Shown here piece after piece: positions 53,931 through 64,000 of a DNA stretch of 64,000 bases. This DNA comes from Pseudogymnoascus destructans (Eukaryota > Ascomycota > Leotiomycetes > Thelebolales > Thelebolaceae): positions 62,001 to 126,000 of the forward strand of contig NW_020167524.1 of NCBI RefSeq assembly GCF_001641265.1, in the 5' to 3' direction. The notes below the pieces were generated by a model that saw only the letters and a list, made by a program, of their open reading frames with translations, had not been told where the DNA came from and did no database searches. Position numbers and translations under genes: made by a program. Within the stretch, counting starts at the first letter, position 1. Each line of letters starts with the position of its first letter.

Positions 53931-55723
53931 TCACGGAGAGCCCGGCACGTCCATAATCTTCCCCGGATTCATAATCCAATACGGATCTAGACTCAACTTA
54001 ATACTCTTCATAACCCCAATCGTCTCCTCCCCCACCTCCATCCTCAACGCATCCTTCTTCCCCATCCCCACCCCATGCTCGCCCGTACATGTGCCCTCCA
54101 TCTCCAGCGCGCGAATGACCATGTTCTTAACGCACCGCTCCACCTTCTCCTTCTCCCCCGGCACGCGGCTGTCGTACATGATGGACTCGTGGAAATTGCC
54201 GTCGCCGATGTGGCCTAGGATGGACGCGAAGAGGCCGAGGTCATCCATCTCTTTCTTGCTGATCTCGATGATATCCGCTAGGCGCGAGAAGGGGACCGCG
54301 ACGTCCGTGGACCACACTTCCGAGCCCTCCTTACGCATAGCCATCATGCTCCACAAACTCTCCTTACGCGCCGACCAGAGGAGTTTCTGCTCCTGTGGCG
54401 TGGCTGCAAACTCGAAGTTGCCGCCGCCGTGCTGCTTCGCGATGCCCTTGACCGTGCTGATGTTGTCCTTGACCGTTGCCTTGGTGCCGGAGAACTTGAA
54501 GAAGAGGGTTGGTAGCTCTTTCCAGACTTTGGGCTTGGTAGCTCCGTTGATGTTCACAACGCGCATCTGGACCTCGTCCATGAGCTCCATGGCTGCGACG
54601 GGGACGCCGGCGCGCATGACGCCTGCGGCGGCGGAGGCGGCGGCGCGGATGCTGGGGAAGGTGACGACTGCGACTGAGTATTCTTGGGGAACTACCGCGA
54701 GCTTGAGGGTGATTTCCGTGACCATGCCGAGGGTTCCTTCGGAGCCAACGAATAGGGAGTTCAGGTTGTATCCAGCCGAGGTCTTGCGGGGACGGCGCTT
54801 GGTCTTCACAACTGTTCCATCTGCCAGGACGACGGTGAGGTTAATGACCCAGTCTTTCATAGTACCGTAGCGAACGGCATTGGTACCACTGCAGTTGGTC
54901 CCAACCATACCTCCTATCTTGGCTGATGGTCCGGGGTCAATGGGGAAGAAGAGTCTCGAATCAGCGATAGTCTCATTAAGAGTCATCCAAGAGACGGAAG
55001 GCTGGACCACAATATCCATATCGTCCTTGTTAAGCTGAATGATCTTATCCATATACGCGAAGTCGACGCTGAACCCCCCGTACGGCGCCGAGAAATTGGC
55101 CTCCAGACTCGATCCGCCCGAGTATGGAATCATAGGAACGCGGTATTTGTGGCAGATCTTTGCAATGGCGGAGACCTCGGCAGTAGAGGTGGGATACAAT
55201 ACTGCCACTGGCAGAGTATCAACATTGATCGAGGACCACTCGGAGAAGCCATGGGCGCGGAGGTTGTCGTCATCGACGCTGACGGCATCCTCATTCAACG
55301 CTGCCTTGACCTCTGCGATCGCCTACACAAAAGTGACTGTCAGATACCGGAATAATTATACATATTAAAATGTAACCAGGTACTAACAGCTTCCATATCC
55401 TTCACGCTCCCATATTTTGGTTTGTGGAACTTGTCTGCCCGCGCATACTCAACCACCCGCAGCGAGGGGTCCTGGAGCTTCGCGACAGCGTATGCCGCGA
55501 TTCCAGTCCCCAGCGCAAGCAACAGCATCTTCGCCGTAGTCCATTCCCAGGACTTACTTGCATCAGGCCGGGGCGGCGGCGGTACCTGCTTCGAGGAGGA
55601 TGAGGAGGAGGTGCTGTTCCATCTGCACTGCTGCTGTGTCCTGAGGGCTCTTGCTACCCCTCGTTGCGCTTTCGGAGCAGAAGTTGCGAGGCGAAAGCAC
55701 GCAACACATTTTGGCGAAGACAT
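53931..55723 (-). CDS. DLD1: D-lactate dehydrogenase (cytochrome), mitochondrial
   Basis: This FAD enzyme oxidises D-lactate to pyruvate and passes electrons to cytochrome c. Exons 55723-55388 and 55322-53931 give 575 residues; intron 55387-55323 has a GTTAGT donor. The N terminus (MSSPKCVACFRLATSAPKAQ, rich in Arg and Ser, then a hydrophobic LLLALGTGIAAYAVA) is a presequence plus inner-membrane anchor. The FAD-binding PCMH domain shows IPYSGGSSLEANFSAP, PGPSAKIGGMVGTNCSGTNA and GSEGTLGMVTEITLK. The C-terminal cap carries GHIGDGNFHESI and CTGEHGVGMGKKDAL. ATG 55723 was preferred over an upstream in-frame start because the protein from there matches an import signal. The nearest relatives also include D-2-hydroxyglutarate dehydrogenases, but the membrane anchor favours DLD. 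Confidence 0.95.
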
Positions 55724-57719
55724 GATAATTAAGGCGTTGCACGGTGCATGAGAGACGAGGATCTTGGATTGGTCCAGCGCAGGGATGGTTAAATTTTTAG
55801 AGGAGATCTTCTTGCGCGATGAGAGAATTGCAAAATGCAACCTTGTGACGACATGGGACGAAGAGAGGGAAGGGAGTTAATTAATAGGGTTTATAAGAAG
55901 GTGAAATGGGAAGAGGAAGTTAAGTAGGAGGAGGGAATGGGGGGGAGTTGTTTCTTATGGTCTTTCCCTTCTCTCAGCGTCTGCCATCTTCTCTTTTTAG
56001 TATGTACATTGCCCCGCGCGGGCACACGTTCTAGACGGACAGGAAAAGAAAGAGCGAGAGAGGGATTTGTAGTGGGAGTGTATAGTAGCGCGAGCACGAA
56101 AGTCATGGAGTTATGGAGTAAGGGGGGGAGGAACATCGTGGGGGGACAGCCGTAGTGGGGTTTATTGGATATGTACCGTAGTATAGCACTGTAGTATAGC
56201 ACTGTAGTATAGAATACATTGCAAGGTTCACGATGCATGTTTATTGTTTATTACTTGGTTACGAGTTAGGTGGTACAAAGATGTAATCCTCCTGGGGTTG
56301 TGTTGCCCTATGAGCTTGGATGAGCGTCATGCCATCGTTCGCTGGATCGTTGGATCTTTCTTTGTTGGGATCGGGCCCATTCTCGGGAAATCTCTTGGGG
56401 GGGCGCCAGCTAGATGGCCACCAAGATTAAATGCTACTCTGGTTTAAACATATCCATGAGGCAGCAGACGCGACAGGTTCACTCTCGCCCAAGAACGCAG
56501 AGTCCAGCCAATCATGGTAACCGCGCTTCTCCGAGAGCACAGAGCGTCCAGCATGCAGGTTCTTCAGATGTGGAAAAAGCGCACGAGACCAACTCCAGGA
56601 ATTGTGCTTTTATGCGTTCCAACTGCGCTTACGAGATTGAAATGCCTCATTATCTCCGTATGAGTTTGCAGTTTACAGACCGCGTTCGTGCTTTGCTAGT
56701 CGTCCTCGAAGACGCCCCAATAATGTTGTGAATGGGATGTTGTACGTGTCCGTAGCACTGCGAATACTTGTAAAATGGCCCGAATTGTACATATTAATCG
56801 CAAGAGCAATTCGGCCTTCTCTCGAAGCCAATCAGGTGTTGTGTAGTTGAGGCATGTTAAGTTAGGGAAGGCAGGTAGGACTGAATTAGTAGGGTGGGTC
56901 GTGATCCCTTGACGTATACGATCCGCTTACTTATTAATATGTTAACGTATTCCACAAGTAAGTCAGTAATGCAAGTCAGCTGGTAATTCTGCCCTAGAGC
57001 TCTCAATTAGCTCAGAACGAAGGTCGAATTGCTCTAGCTATTCAAGCTTACTAAAAAGGGCAGTTTGAAGCCTTAAAGCTGCTATAGATACGTACGATGT
57101 GCCTTATTCGACTGCGTATTCGGAAAGCTGGCCTCCTAATTCCTCCGGAGTTTGAGGACCCAATTCCTAACCTAGAAGCCCTCTAAACTAAGAGCAAGAG
57201 CGAGGGCGAGGGCGAGGGCGAGAGTAGGAGAGAGGGTAGGAGTGGGAGCGAAGAAGTGATAATTTCATAGAATGGCTTGATTATGTATCTTTACATACAA
57301 ATTACTATGGAGAGGTACTTATAGTCGAAATTGTTGATGAGCCGCGTATTGCTTCCTCTCCGGTTGGGCAGCCGCGTATTGCTTCCTCTCCGGTTGGGCA
57401 GCCGCGTATTGCTTACTCTAACCTTGAGCGAAGCGAAAAGTTTGGTCACGACGATTAGACGTCTATCCAATAGATAGATGATCCACTGTGGGATGGGCTC
57501 CGAAAGTTTGAAAAATATACTGCAAGTCACATACTACGGGGGAACACGAAGATTATCTTCAGTATAATCTCTCTGCTGGGAATACTTTTATGGTCATTCG
57601 AATTCTTTCACTATGCTAGTTGCAAATTTCCCGCAAAGTGAACGCATAATGCAGCCCAAGTTACTCCATTCCAGATATACCCAGCAAGCAGAACAAACAC
57701 AAAGCGAATCACCACACAT
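55724..57719. other. 2-kb intergenic region with small repeats
   Basis: I see no gene. Notable items are a purine simple repeat (GAGGGCGAGGGC at 57190-57256), the 30-bp tandem repeat at 57341-57414 and a triplication of TAGTATAGCACTG near 56180-56215. A weak open frame at 56414-56731 lacks support. Confidence 0.5.
57341..57414 (+). repeat. 30-bp tandem repeat, about 2.5 copies
   Basis: GCCGCGTATTGCTTCCTCTC plus CGGTTGGGCA repeats exactly at 57341-57370 and 57371-57400 and starts a third time at 57401 before diverging. Perfect identity suggests recent expansion. Confidence 0.95.
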
Positions 57720-58777
57720 TTAGTTGGCGATCTGCTGGGCACGTCTGCGGTCACGCTCCTCAGCAATGGTGAGCTTGACACCCTTACCCTTGGGCAGGGA
57801 GATCCATGGCTTCTCGCCGCCGATGACGAAAACGTTGTTCTCGCGGGTGGCGAAGCTGTTGTCTATCGCATCCTTGATGTGGACAATGTTGAAGCCTCCG
57901 TCGTGGCGCTCGCGGTGGGTGATGACACCAACACGGCCCATGTTACGACCACCAGTGGCCATGGCGATGACACCAGTGTCGAACTTGATGAAGTCGGTGA
58001 TCTTGCCGGTGGCGAGGTCGATCTTCACGGTGTCGTTGACCTTGATGGCTGGGTCAGGGTAGCGGATACTAAACATATAGGGTCAGCATTTCTGTAGGGG
58101 AGTATAGCAACCGTTGATCTCAAAGCAATCGCCTTCCGAACCCTCTCCACGGAGATTCGACCAAAGCTTGGACCAACGGCTGAATGATGTCTGACAGAAC
58201 TTACGTTCTAGCATCGTGCGTGACCAAGAATGGGATTCCACCCTTGCCAAGCTGAACGCGCTTGACCTTGCCGAGCTTGTACTCGGCCTCCTCAGCCTGG
58301 ACGCGGTGGACGGTGAAACGGCCCTTGGTATCGTAGACGAGGCGGAAGTGCTCGCCAGTCTTCTCGATGGTGATGACATCCATGAATCCGGCGGGGTAGG
58401 TGGTGTCGGTGCGGACCTTTCCGTCGACCTTGATGAGACGCTGCATCACGATGGCCTTGGTCTCGCGTGCGTTGAGAGCATACTTCAGGCGGTTACGGAT
58501 GAAGACGATCAACGGCATGCAGTCGCGGAGCTTGTGAGGACCGGGGGATGGGCGAGGCGCGTAGGAACCGGACAGTTTGTCCAAGAGCCAGTGCGATGGC
58601 GCGCTCAGGCGCTTTTGGTGCTTCTTTCTGTAGAACGTAATGTTAGCATCTGGTCAAGCAATTGAATTCGACGCGGATTTCGAGATTGGTGGATCCGCAA
58701 AATTGCTGGACTTCGAGCATTTTCCAGGAATATGGCTTCAGGTATTGATTGGTATATACTTACGGTCCTCTACCCAT
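57720..58777 (-). CDS. RPS4: 40S ribosomal protein eS4
   Basis: A component of the small ribosomal subunit. Exons 58777-58764, 58627-58205 and 58068-57720 give 261 residues, the standard length. The first exon encodes only MGRGP, then KKHQKRLSAPSHWLLDKL, the S4 RNA-binding region (CMPLIVFIRNRLKYALNARE), the central domain (GKVRTDTTYPAGFMDVITIE) and a KOW domain at the C terminus (TGGRNMGRVGVITHRERHDG). A tiny first exon right after ATG is usual for fungal ribosomal-protein genes. The second intron (58204-58069, 136 nt) is longer than most introns in this window. Codon use is highly biased, as in eEF1A. Confidence 0.98.
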
Positions 58778-59179
58778 GATTGCGACTCGGTGTGATGGAG
58801 TTACAAAAGGTTGTCGATGTCGTGGTTGAGCAGCAAAAAGTTCACTTCAGATTCACGAAATGTCTGTGGGAGAAGTTGGCGCTAGTGCCCTAAGCGATTT
58901 GGGTTCGAAGAAAGCTCGAGTAGGGGTCAGTGCGTGGAAATTCACGTGATATTCATCTTATCGTTATCGGCAGGTGGGATGGAAACTTTTTCTGGTTACC
59001 CCTCCGATTCGGCTCATAGCTCCTCCCAGTTGCTCCGACGCATAGAAACCTTGAGGATTCCAGGTTTACTCGGGCACTGAACACCAACTTAATATTTACA
59101 AGCTATTTAAAGAAGCTTGAAGTGTGCATTCTTATATATATACAAGCCATCTAAGCTATCTATCACAACCGCTACTAAA
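58778..59179. promoter_or_regulatory. Divergent promoter region RPS4/ADE1
   Basis: About 400 bp between divergent genes, containing a CACGTGA box near 58943. ADE1 lacks a clear TATA box, although TATATATA occurs at 59135-59142 in its likely leader. Confidence 0.45.
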
Positions 59180-60144
59180 ATGGCCGACCCTGTCCTTACA
59201 TCATCCTCAATTGAGGGGCTACCAAAAATCGCCGAGGGAAAGGTCAGAGATCTCTACGAGGTTGACGAGAAGACACTTCTCTTCGTGGCTTCTGACCGCA
59301 TCTCCGCTTATGATGTGATCATGAAGAATGTATAGTGCCCAGTCCTGCAGTATGTGATCCAAGTACTGATGATGTACAGGGAGTCCCATCCAAGGGCGCA
59401 CTTCTCACCCTCCTTTCCAGCCATTGGTTCTCTGTCCTCCCCACGTTGGTGCCGGGTCTCCGCACGCACTTCGTCACTCTAGATCTCCCACCTTCTGTCC
59501 CAGAGTCTCAGCGAGCTGCTCTCCGCAACCGCTCTATGCAAGTTCGCAAATTTAAGATCTTCCCGATCGAGGCCATTGTCCGCGGCTATATCACTGGTTC
59601 GGCGTGGAAAGAGTACCAGAAGACATCAACTGTGCACGGCATCTCCATCCCAGCTGGCCTGAAAGAGGCTGAACCGTTCCCGCAAGGAGCCATTTACACG
59701 CCATCCACCAAGGCTGAGGCCGGGGCGAACGACGAGAACATCCATCCTTCGGAAGCGGCTAAGGTTGTAGGTGAGAAGTACGCTGCCAGAATAGAGGAGC
59801 TTGCATTGTCTTTATACAAGGCCGCCCGCGACTACGCATATGAAAGGGGCATCATCATTGCGGACACCAAGTTTGAATTTGGATTGGATGAGGAGACGGA
59901 TGAGGTTGTATTGGTTGATGAGGTCCTGACACCTGACTCTTCAAGATTTTGGCCAAAGGACAAGTACGAGGTTGGACGCGATCAGGAGAGCTATGATAAG
60001 CAGTACCTCCGCAACTGGTTGACAGCGGAGGGGGTCAAGGGTAAACAAGGAGTGGCTATGCCCCAGGAGATTGTTGATAACACGAAAGTAAAGTACGTGG
60101 AAGCTTATGAGTTGTTGACGGGAAAGAAGTGGGGCAGTGCATAG
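59180..60144 (+). CDS. ADE1: SAICAR synthetase
   Basis: Phosphoribosylaminoimidazole-succinocarboxamide synthase joins CAIR and aspartate with ATP in de novo purine synthesis. Exons 59180-59329 and 59380-60144 give 304 residues, matching the yeast Ade1 size. Family signatures: GLPKIAEGKVRDLYEVDE, FVASDRISAYDVIM, then after the intron FPIEAIVRGYITGSAWKEYQ, IIADTKFEFGLD, and VLTPDSSRFWPKDKYEVGRD. ATG 59180 (MADPVLTSSS) was chosen since the 21 upstream codons overlap the leader. The intron (59330-59379) begins GTATAG, a weak donor. The gene converges with HOM2; only 93 nt separate their stop codons. Confidence 0.98.
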
Positions 60145-60237
60145 TCATAGCATCTATGAAGGATAGTATATATGGAATGCGTTTTAAAATGCTCATCTAA
60201 TATTTTTTGAAACGCTATCAAATCCTGATCTATGACT

Positions 60238-61447
60238 TTACTCAATGTAGCCCTTAAGAACAGCTGCCTCAGCGTTCAATATACTCGATCCAGCAGCACC
60301 AATGACCGTGTTGTGGCTCAGAGCCACAAATTTGATATCAAAGATCTCGCTCTCATCTTCTCTTACTCGTCCAACACTGACGGTATATCCCTTCTGGGTA
60401 TCCCTGTCCAGTCGCGGCTGTGGCCTATCCGGCTCATCCATGACCAAGATGGCGTTCTGTGGTGCCGATGGGCATCCCAACTGCTGTGCCTCGCTCACGT
60501 AATCCCTCATAGCCTGCTTGACCTGCTCCGCAGATGGCGGTGGGCGGCGCTCAAACTTCAATGAGACGCAGGCAGTGTGGCCATCCAACACGGCAACACG
60601 GTTGCAGGCCGCAGAAATCTTGAGTCCCTTCTGCTCAGCGAAGCCAGAAACCTCAGCATTGACGCCTCCCAGGATCTTCTGGGCCTCGTTCTCAAGCTTG
60701 TCCTCCTCGCCGGAGATGAAAGGCACAACATTGTCGATCATGTCCATGCTGCTGACACCTGGGTATCCTGCGCCGGAAACAGCTTGCATGGTGACAACGC
60801 TGACCTGGCTGACTGGCCCGAATGCCTTTTGTAGTGCAGCGAACGGGATGACTATGCCAATGACGGCACAGTTGGAGTTGCAGACCAAGAATCCCTTCCC
60901 AAGGCCGAGTTGTTTCCTTTGTGCTGGGATAACGTCGAAATGTGGCAGGTTGACGGTTGGCACGACGAGTGGGACAATCGGGTCTTTGCGGTAGTTCTTT
61001 GCGTTTGAGAAGATGGGGATGTTCGCCTTCACAAACTCCATTTCTAAAGAATTGTGTTAGTACAATGCGCCACACAGGCTCCGGGGCGTAAATACCAATC
61101 TCTCCAGCAAACTCAGCATCGAGTCCGCTGAAAACGACATCGCAATCCGCGAACTCGCTCGCCTTGCAGTCCTTGACCACCAACTCAGCAATGTCGGCGC
61201 CCATGGGCGAGGCTTGCTTCCATTTCACGGCATCCTTGTATTTTTTTCCCGCCGAGCGCGACGAAGCGCCCACGGCGTGGAGCTTGAAGTGAGGGTGCTG
61301 TGCGAGGAGGAGGATGAAGCGTTGGCCGACTGAACCAGTGCAGCCCAGAACACCTATTGATGGTTGAGTCAGAAATCATTCCTCGTGGTGGGGGATGGCG
61401 GGGTAACATCACTCACCGCACTTCTTGGTAGGGAATGGAGCAGACAT
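60238..61447 (-). CDS. HOM2: Aspartate-semialdehyde dehydrogenase
   Basis: Reduces aspartyl phosphate to aspartate semialdehyde with NADPH, the branch point to threonine, methionine and homoserine. Exons 61447-61417, 61353-61096 and 61043-60238 give 364 residues. The N-terminal Rossmann motif GVLGCTGSVGQRF spans the first intron. The active-site Cys is in VCNSNCAVIGIV and the catalytic His in VLDGHTACVSLKF; a substrate-binding GYPGVSSMDMIDN follows the fungal type. The second intron uses a GTATTT donor and a TTTAG acceptor. The C terminus (NTVIGAAGSSILNAEAAVLK) is complete. Confidence 0.98.
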
Positions 61448-61925
61448 GTTCCACGATTTGGGGTATTATTTTCGAGCGTGGTGTGTGTAAATTTATCGCC
61501 TTTGTCTTTAATTCAAGAATTGTTATCCGATATGTAACTTCATACCTATAAGCTCCGAAAATGGAGGTGGAGTCATTGGCCACCAGGACTATTCCTTTTT
61601 ACGTGGGGTAAAAGCAGGGGACGGCTTGGCAAAATGTCCTCCGCGCCGTTTGACTCGTCACGTACGTAACAACTGCGAAAGACGCCGCGGTTAGATATGA
61701 AAGGTTTGAATTCAAAACAAAATAATTATTGTTTTGGCATAGGCGTCACTGAAGTGGATCACGAAGATTCTAATAGAGGGGCCATAAACATTGTCTTGTA
61801 GTACCCATGCTATACTAAAACCAGGCCTGGCCGAGAACCACTTTATAATTGATTCAAGACCATCACAGGCTTCGCGTCTTTGTACGCGAAATAAGCAATT
61901 GGATATTACAGCGTAAGAATTCATA
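61448..61925. other. Intergenic HOM2 upstream
   Basis: About 480 bp including the HOM2 promoter. TGACTCGTCACG near 61650 contains a TGACTC Gcn4/CpcA-type box, which would fit an amino-acid biosynthesis gene under general control; this is a motif match only. Confidence 0.45.
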
Positions 61926-63677
61926 TCACATCCCTGGCACGTTATGGTTCGACATCAATGGCGGTACCGGTGGCGGTATTGCAGAACAGATACTGCTGAT
62001 GTCGGTAACGCTTTGCTTCTGCTTCAAGTTGGAATTTGGATCTGCCGCCCAACTATCATCCAGCAATAGTCGTGAGATATCCATTTCGCCAATAGTACTA
62101 GAAAACGGGACAGTATTATCCTGCCAGTCAAAAGATGGAGGGAATGAAAACGCATCAGCAGCATCGGTGACTGGAAGCGGGCCAAGAAATTCTGTGAACG
62201 AACCCCTGAAGTTGAACGAGGGTGGTTGCATGGCTTGCTTGGATATACCAATGTCGGGGTAGTATTGAACTGGACCAAACATGCGATCTTGAGAAAGAGA
62301 TTCTTGAGTTGGTAATGATAAGCCACCGTTTAAAGGCTGTATTTCGAGTAAAGCCGTGGTTGATGCAGAATTTCTTGGGTTTTCGCCCTCTTCGTCAACA
62401 TTACTCTTGTCACGGAACAGATTTCGAAAACGGTCCCGAATATCAGTTGGTTTCCTACTTTCGAGCCCGAATTTTGGATCACGCTGTATCAACGTCCACG
62501 ATGACTGCCCATATGTTTCGACCCCCTTCTTAATATTTTTGTCTTCCTCTTCAGTAAACAGCCGGCGTCCTCGACGAGTAGATTTTGGGAATGCCTTGAC
62601 AACCCCCTGTTCCACAAGGTCGTCAAAGTATTTCCGGTGAGCACGAGGCTTTTTGGTGGATTTAACTTGAGGACTGTTCGGTTTCTCGTTGACGGTTGAA
62701 TCATCGCTGGAATCCGAACTATCCTCTTCCCTTGTAGGAATAGAACTCGGGTCCTTATGGGATTTGGACGAGTCCGATGGTTTACGGTTGACTTTGGAAA
62801 TGGGCTTTATAATATTATCGTTTTGAAGTGCGCCAGGAAAGCATGTCCGGAAACGATCTTTGATATGAACAGGAGTCCGACCATTAAAAGTCAACTCTTT
62901 ATCTTCAAAAATGCTTTTCCAGTTTCCGATTCCATGCTTCTGCACACCTAATATCAGATTTCTCGTCTCTTCATCCGTCCATTTCTTCCGTGCTTGAACT
63001 CCCACCCTTTTGTTGCCAGAAGGTTTGTTTCCAGGGAGACCCTCTGGGGGGTTGGGTTGTTTTGCTTGAACCTTGGTAGATATATCCTCTTTTGCTTCAT
63101 TCGTAGATGTATTCAGCGTGTTTCGGCCATGGGAATCGTGGAAAGAGCTCGACGCTATGGGAGGAAAAACTGCAGCTTGATTTGGCGGAGGTTCGTGCAG
63201 CCCAATTATGATTGGTGGAACAACACGCTTCACAGCCTTTTGTTTCGTCGGTGGTTGAGGAAGTTGAACAAAATCGCCGCTTCGGTCTTCTAATCGTTGC
63301 CGCTTTCTGCTCGCAGATGGGTGTGTTATTTCGGAGTCGTCAGATAATATTTTCCGCAAAGACTGGGCAGAAGGCTCGCCCACACTGCTGTCTATGACAG
63401 ACGAATTCACAGCAACTTGGCTGCTAGACTTGGCCCTGGTTTTATTGTGCGAACCTGGAGAATCTCCATCATAACTTAATATTTTCGGTTGTGGCCCTCG
63501 CGCTGATTGTTTATCGTTCCTTGACGCCACTGGCTCTAGGATCGAATGTCTACCAGAGGCCTTCAGGATATTAGGATCCTGTAATGGCGGCAGGTCGAAC
63601 CGGGGGTATAAGCCTTGGCTATCGGAATGATCATCGTTGAGTAAAGCAATAAGTCGAGGCTGGATCGTAGCATACAT
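61926..63677 (-). CDS. Double Myb/SANT DNA-binding protein (Teb1/Tbf1-like)
   Basis: A single-exon frame of 583 residues from ATG 63677 (MYATIQPRLIALLNDDHSDS). Two Myb-type domains lie at about residues 231-282 (KKWTDEETRNLILGVQKHGI, then GRTPVHIKDRFRTCFP) and 369-424 (RLFTEEEDKNIKKGVETYGQ, then RKPTDIRDRFRNLF). The third-helix sequences HIKDRFRT and DIRDRFRN resemble the telobox of TTAGGG-repeat-binding factors, and two such domains recall fission yeast Teb1. The rest is Ser/Pro/Lys-rich and probably disordered. It is likely nuclear. Target sequences are not deducible here; a general Myb transcription factor is the alternative. Confidence 0.8.
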   Translation of the reverse strand: MYATIQPRLIALLNDDHSDSQGLYPRFDLPPLQDPNILKASGRHSILEPVASRNDKQSARGPQPKILSYDGDSPGSHNKTRAKSSSQVAVNSSVIDSSVGEPSAQSLRKILSDDSEITHPSASRKRQRLEDRSGDFVQLPQPPTKQKAVKRVVPPIIIGLHEPPPNQAAVFPPIASSSFHDSHGRNTLNTSTNEAKEDISTKVQAKQPNPPEGLPGNKPSGNKRVGVQARKKWTDEETRNLILGVQKHGIGNWKSIFEDKELTFNGRTPVHIKDRFRTCFPGALQNDNIIKPISKVNRKPSDSSKSHKDPSSIPTREEDSSDSSDDSTVNEKPNSPQVKSTKKPRAHRKYFDDLVEQGVVKAFPKSTRRGRRLFTEEEDKNIKKGVETYGQSSWTLIQRDPKFGLESRKPTDIRDRFRNLFRDKSNVDEEGENPRNSASTTALLEIQPLNGGLSLPTQESLSQDRMFGPVQYYPDIGISKQAMQPPSFNFRGSFTEFLGPLPVTDAADAFSFPPSFDWQDNTVPFSSTIGEMDISRLLLDDSWAADPNSNLKQKQSVTDISSICSAIPPPVPPLMSNHNVPGM

Positions 63678-64000
63678 GGCGGATGGCCTGCATGGCCATA
63701 TGGCTACAGAAACCCTTTTTTATAATTATAAGCAACCGAGTAGTAATCAGAAGTGGTATTCTATATGCGCCTGTCAGGTTGTAACATGTGTGTGGCCCCC
63801 CTATGGTCGCAAACAACTGACGATGTACTAGTTATGCCAGACGACGTGGAGGGATATCATCACGTGACCAGTACTAGCCTCCCTGTAATACCGACTAACT
63901 CCGTAGATAAGATTGTCGATAAGGAATTGCGGAGTAAGACGACAGCCGGGTACTTTATAAGCATCCAAGTTCGGTACTCGCTGCTAATGTTCGTCGATAT
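63678..64000. promoter_or_regulatory. Upstream region of the double-Myb gene
   Basis: About 320 bp to the window edge. A CACGTGACC box near 63860 is the only motif I recognise. Confidence 0.4.

Overview
This is nuclear DNA of a filamentous ascomycete fungus (Pezizomycotina; I cannot assign the class). Evidence: protein genes with one to six short introns of about 50-60 nt, GTAAGT-like donors and CTAAC-like branch points; a seven-exon eEF1A gene with a 5'UTR intron; and Ty3/Gypsy, Fot/pogo and hAT transposons of fungal type. The window splits into a repeat-rich left part (1-18.7 kb) and a mostly gene-dense right part (18.7-64 kb) with a few repeat islands.

Left part. A decayed, intron-containing transposase-like gene on the minus strand (3.0-12.8 kb) has stop codons and frame breaks. 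It is split by a young chromodomain Ty3/Gypsy retrotransposon (6389-12353) with 253-bp LTRs differing at one base and a 5-bp target duplication. The retrotransposon carries gag, and pol in the -1 frame. Its primer-binding site is complementary to 11 nt inside its own LTR, the hallmark of Tf1-type self-priming. Divergent from the decayed gene is a four-exon gene of unknown function (14172-17353). Its first intron contains a Fot/pogo element of 1858 bp, inserted at a TA in the probable branch-point sequence. From 17.4 to 18.7 kb there are only tandem and dispersed repeats.

Right part, in order: glucosamine-6-phosphate N-acetyltransferase (GNA1, -), class 3 / sn1-type lipase (+), a small coiled-coil protein (+), a GIY-YIG-like fragment (+), eEF1A (-), the mitochondrial regulator SLS1 (-), a diverged minisatellite, an Spp1-like PHD protein with a long repetitive N-terminal half (-), a DUF5672 membrane-anchored putative glycosyltransferase (-), pantothenate kinase (+), the glutamine amidotransferase DUG3 (+), a hAT element sitting directly behind the DUG3 stop codon, an RNA-dependent RNA polymerase of the SAD-1/Rdp1 type (-), minisatellites, D-lactate dehydrogenase (-), ribosomal protein eS4 (-), SAICAR synthetase (+), aspartate-semialdehyde dehydrogenase (-) and a double-Myb protein (-).

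The housekeeping genes look independent and form no pathway cluster. The RdRP belongs to the RNA-silencing machinery that in other fungi restrains transposons like those found here, but nothing in the sequence shows a direct link. The most unusual content is the set of nested insertions: a retrotransposon in a dead transposase, a Fot element in a branch point, and a hAT in a 3'UTR. All three have exact target-site duplications, so the pre-insertion sequence can be read directly. Exon structures of the housekeeping genes were set by splice signals and checked to give whole-codon totals.
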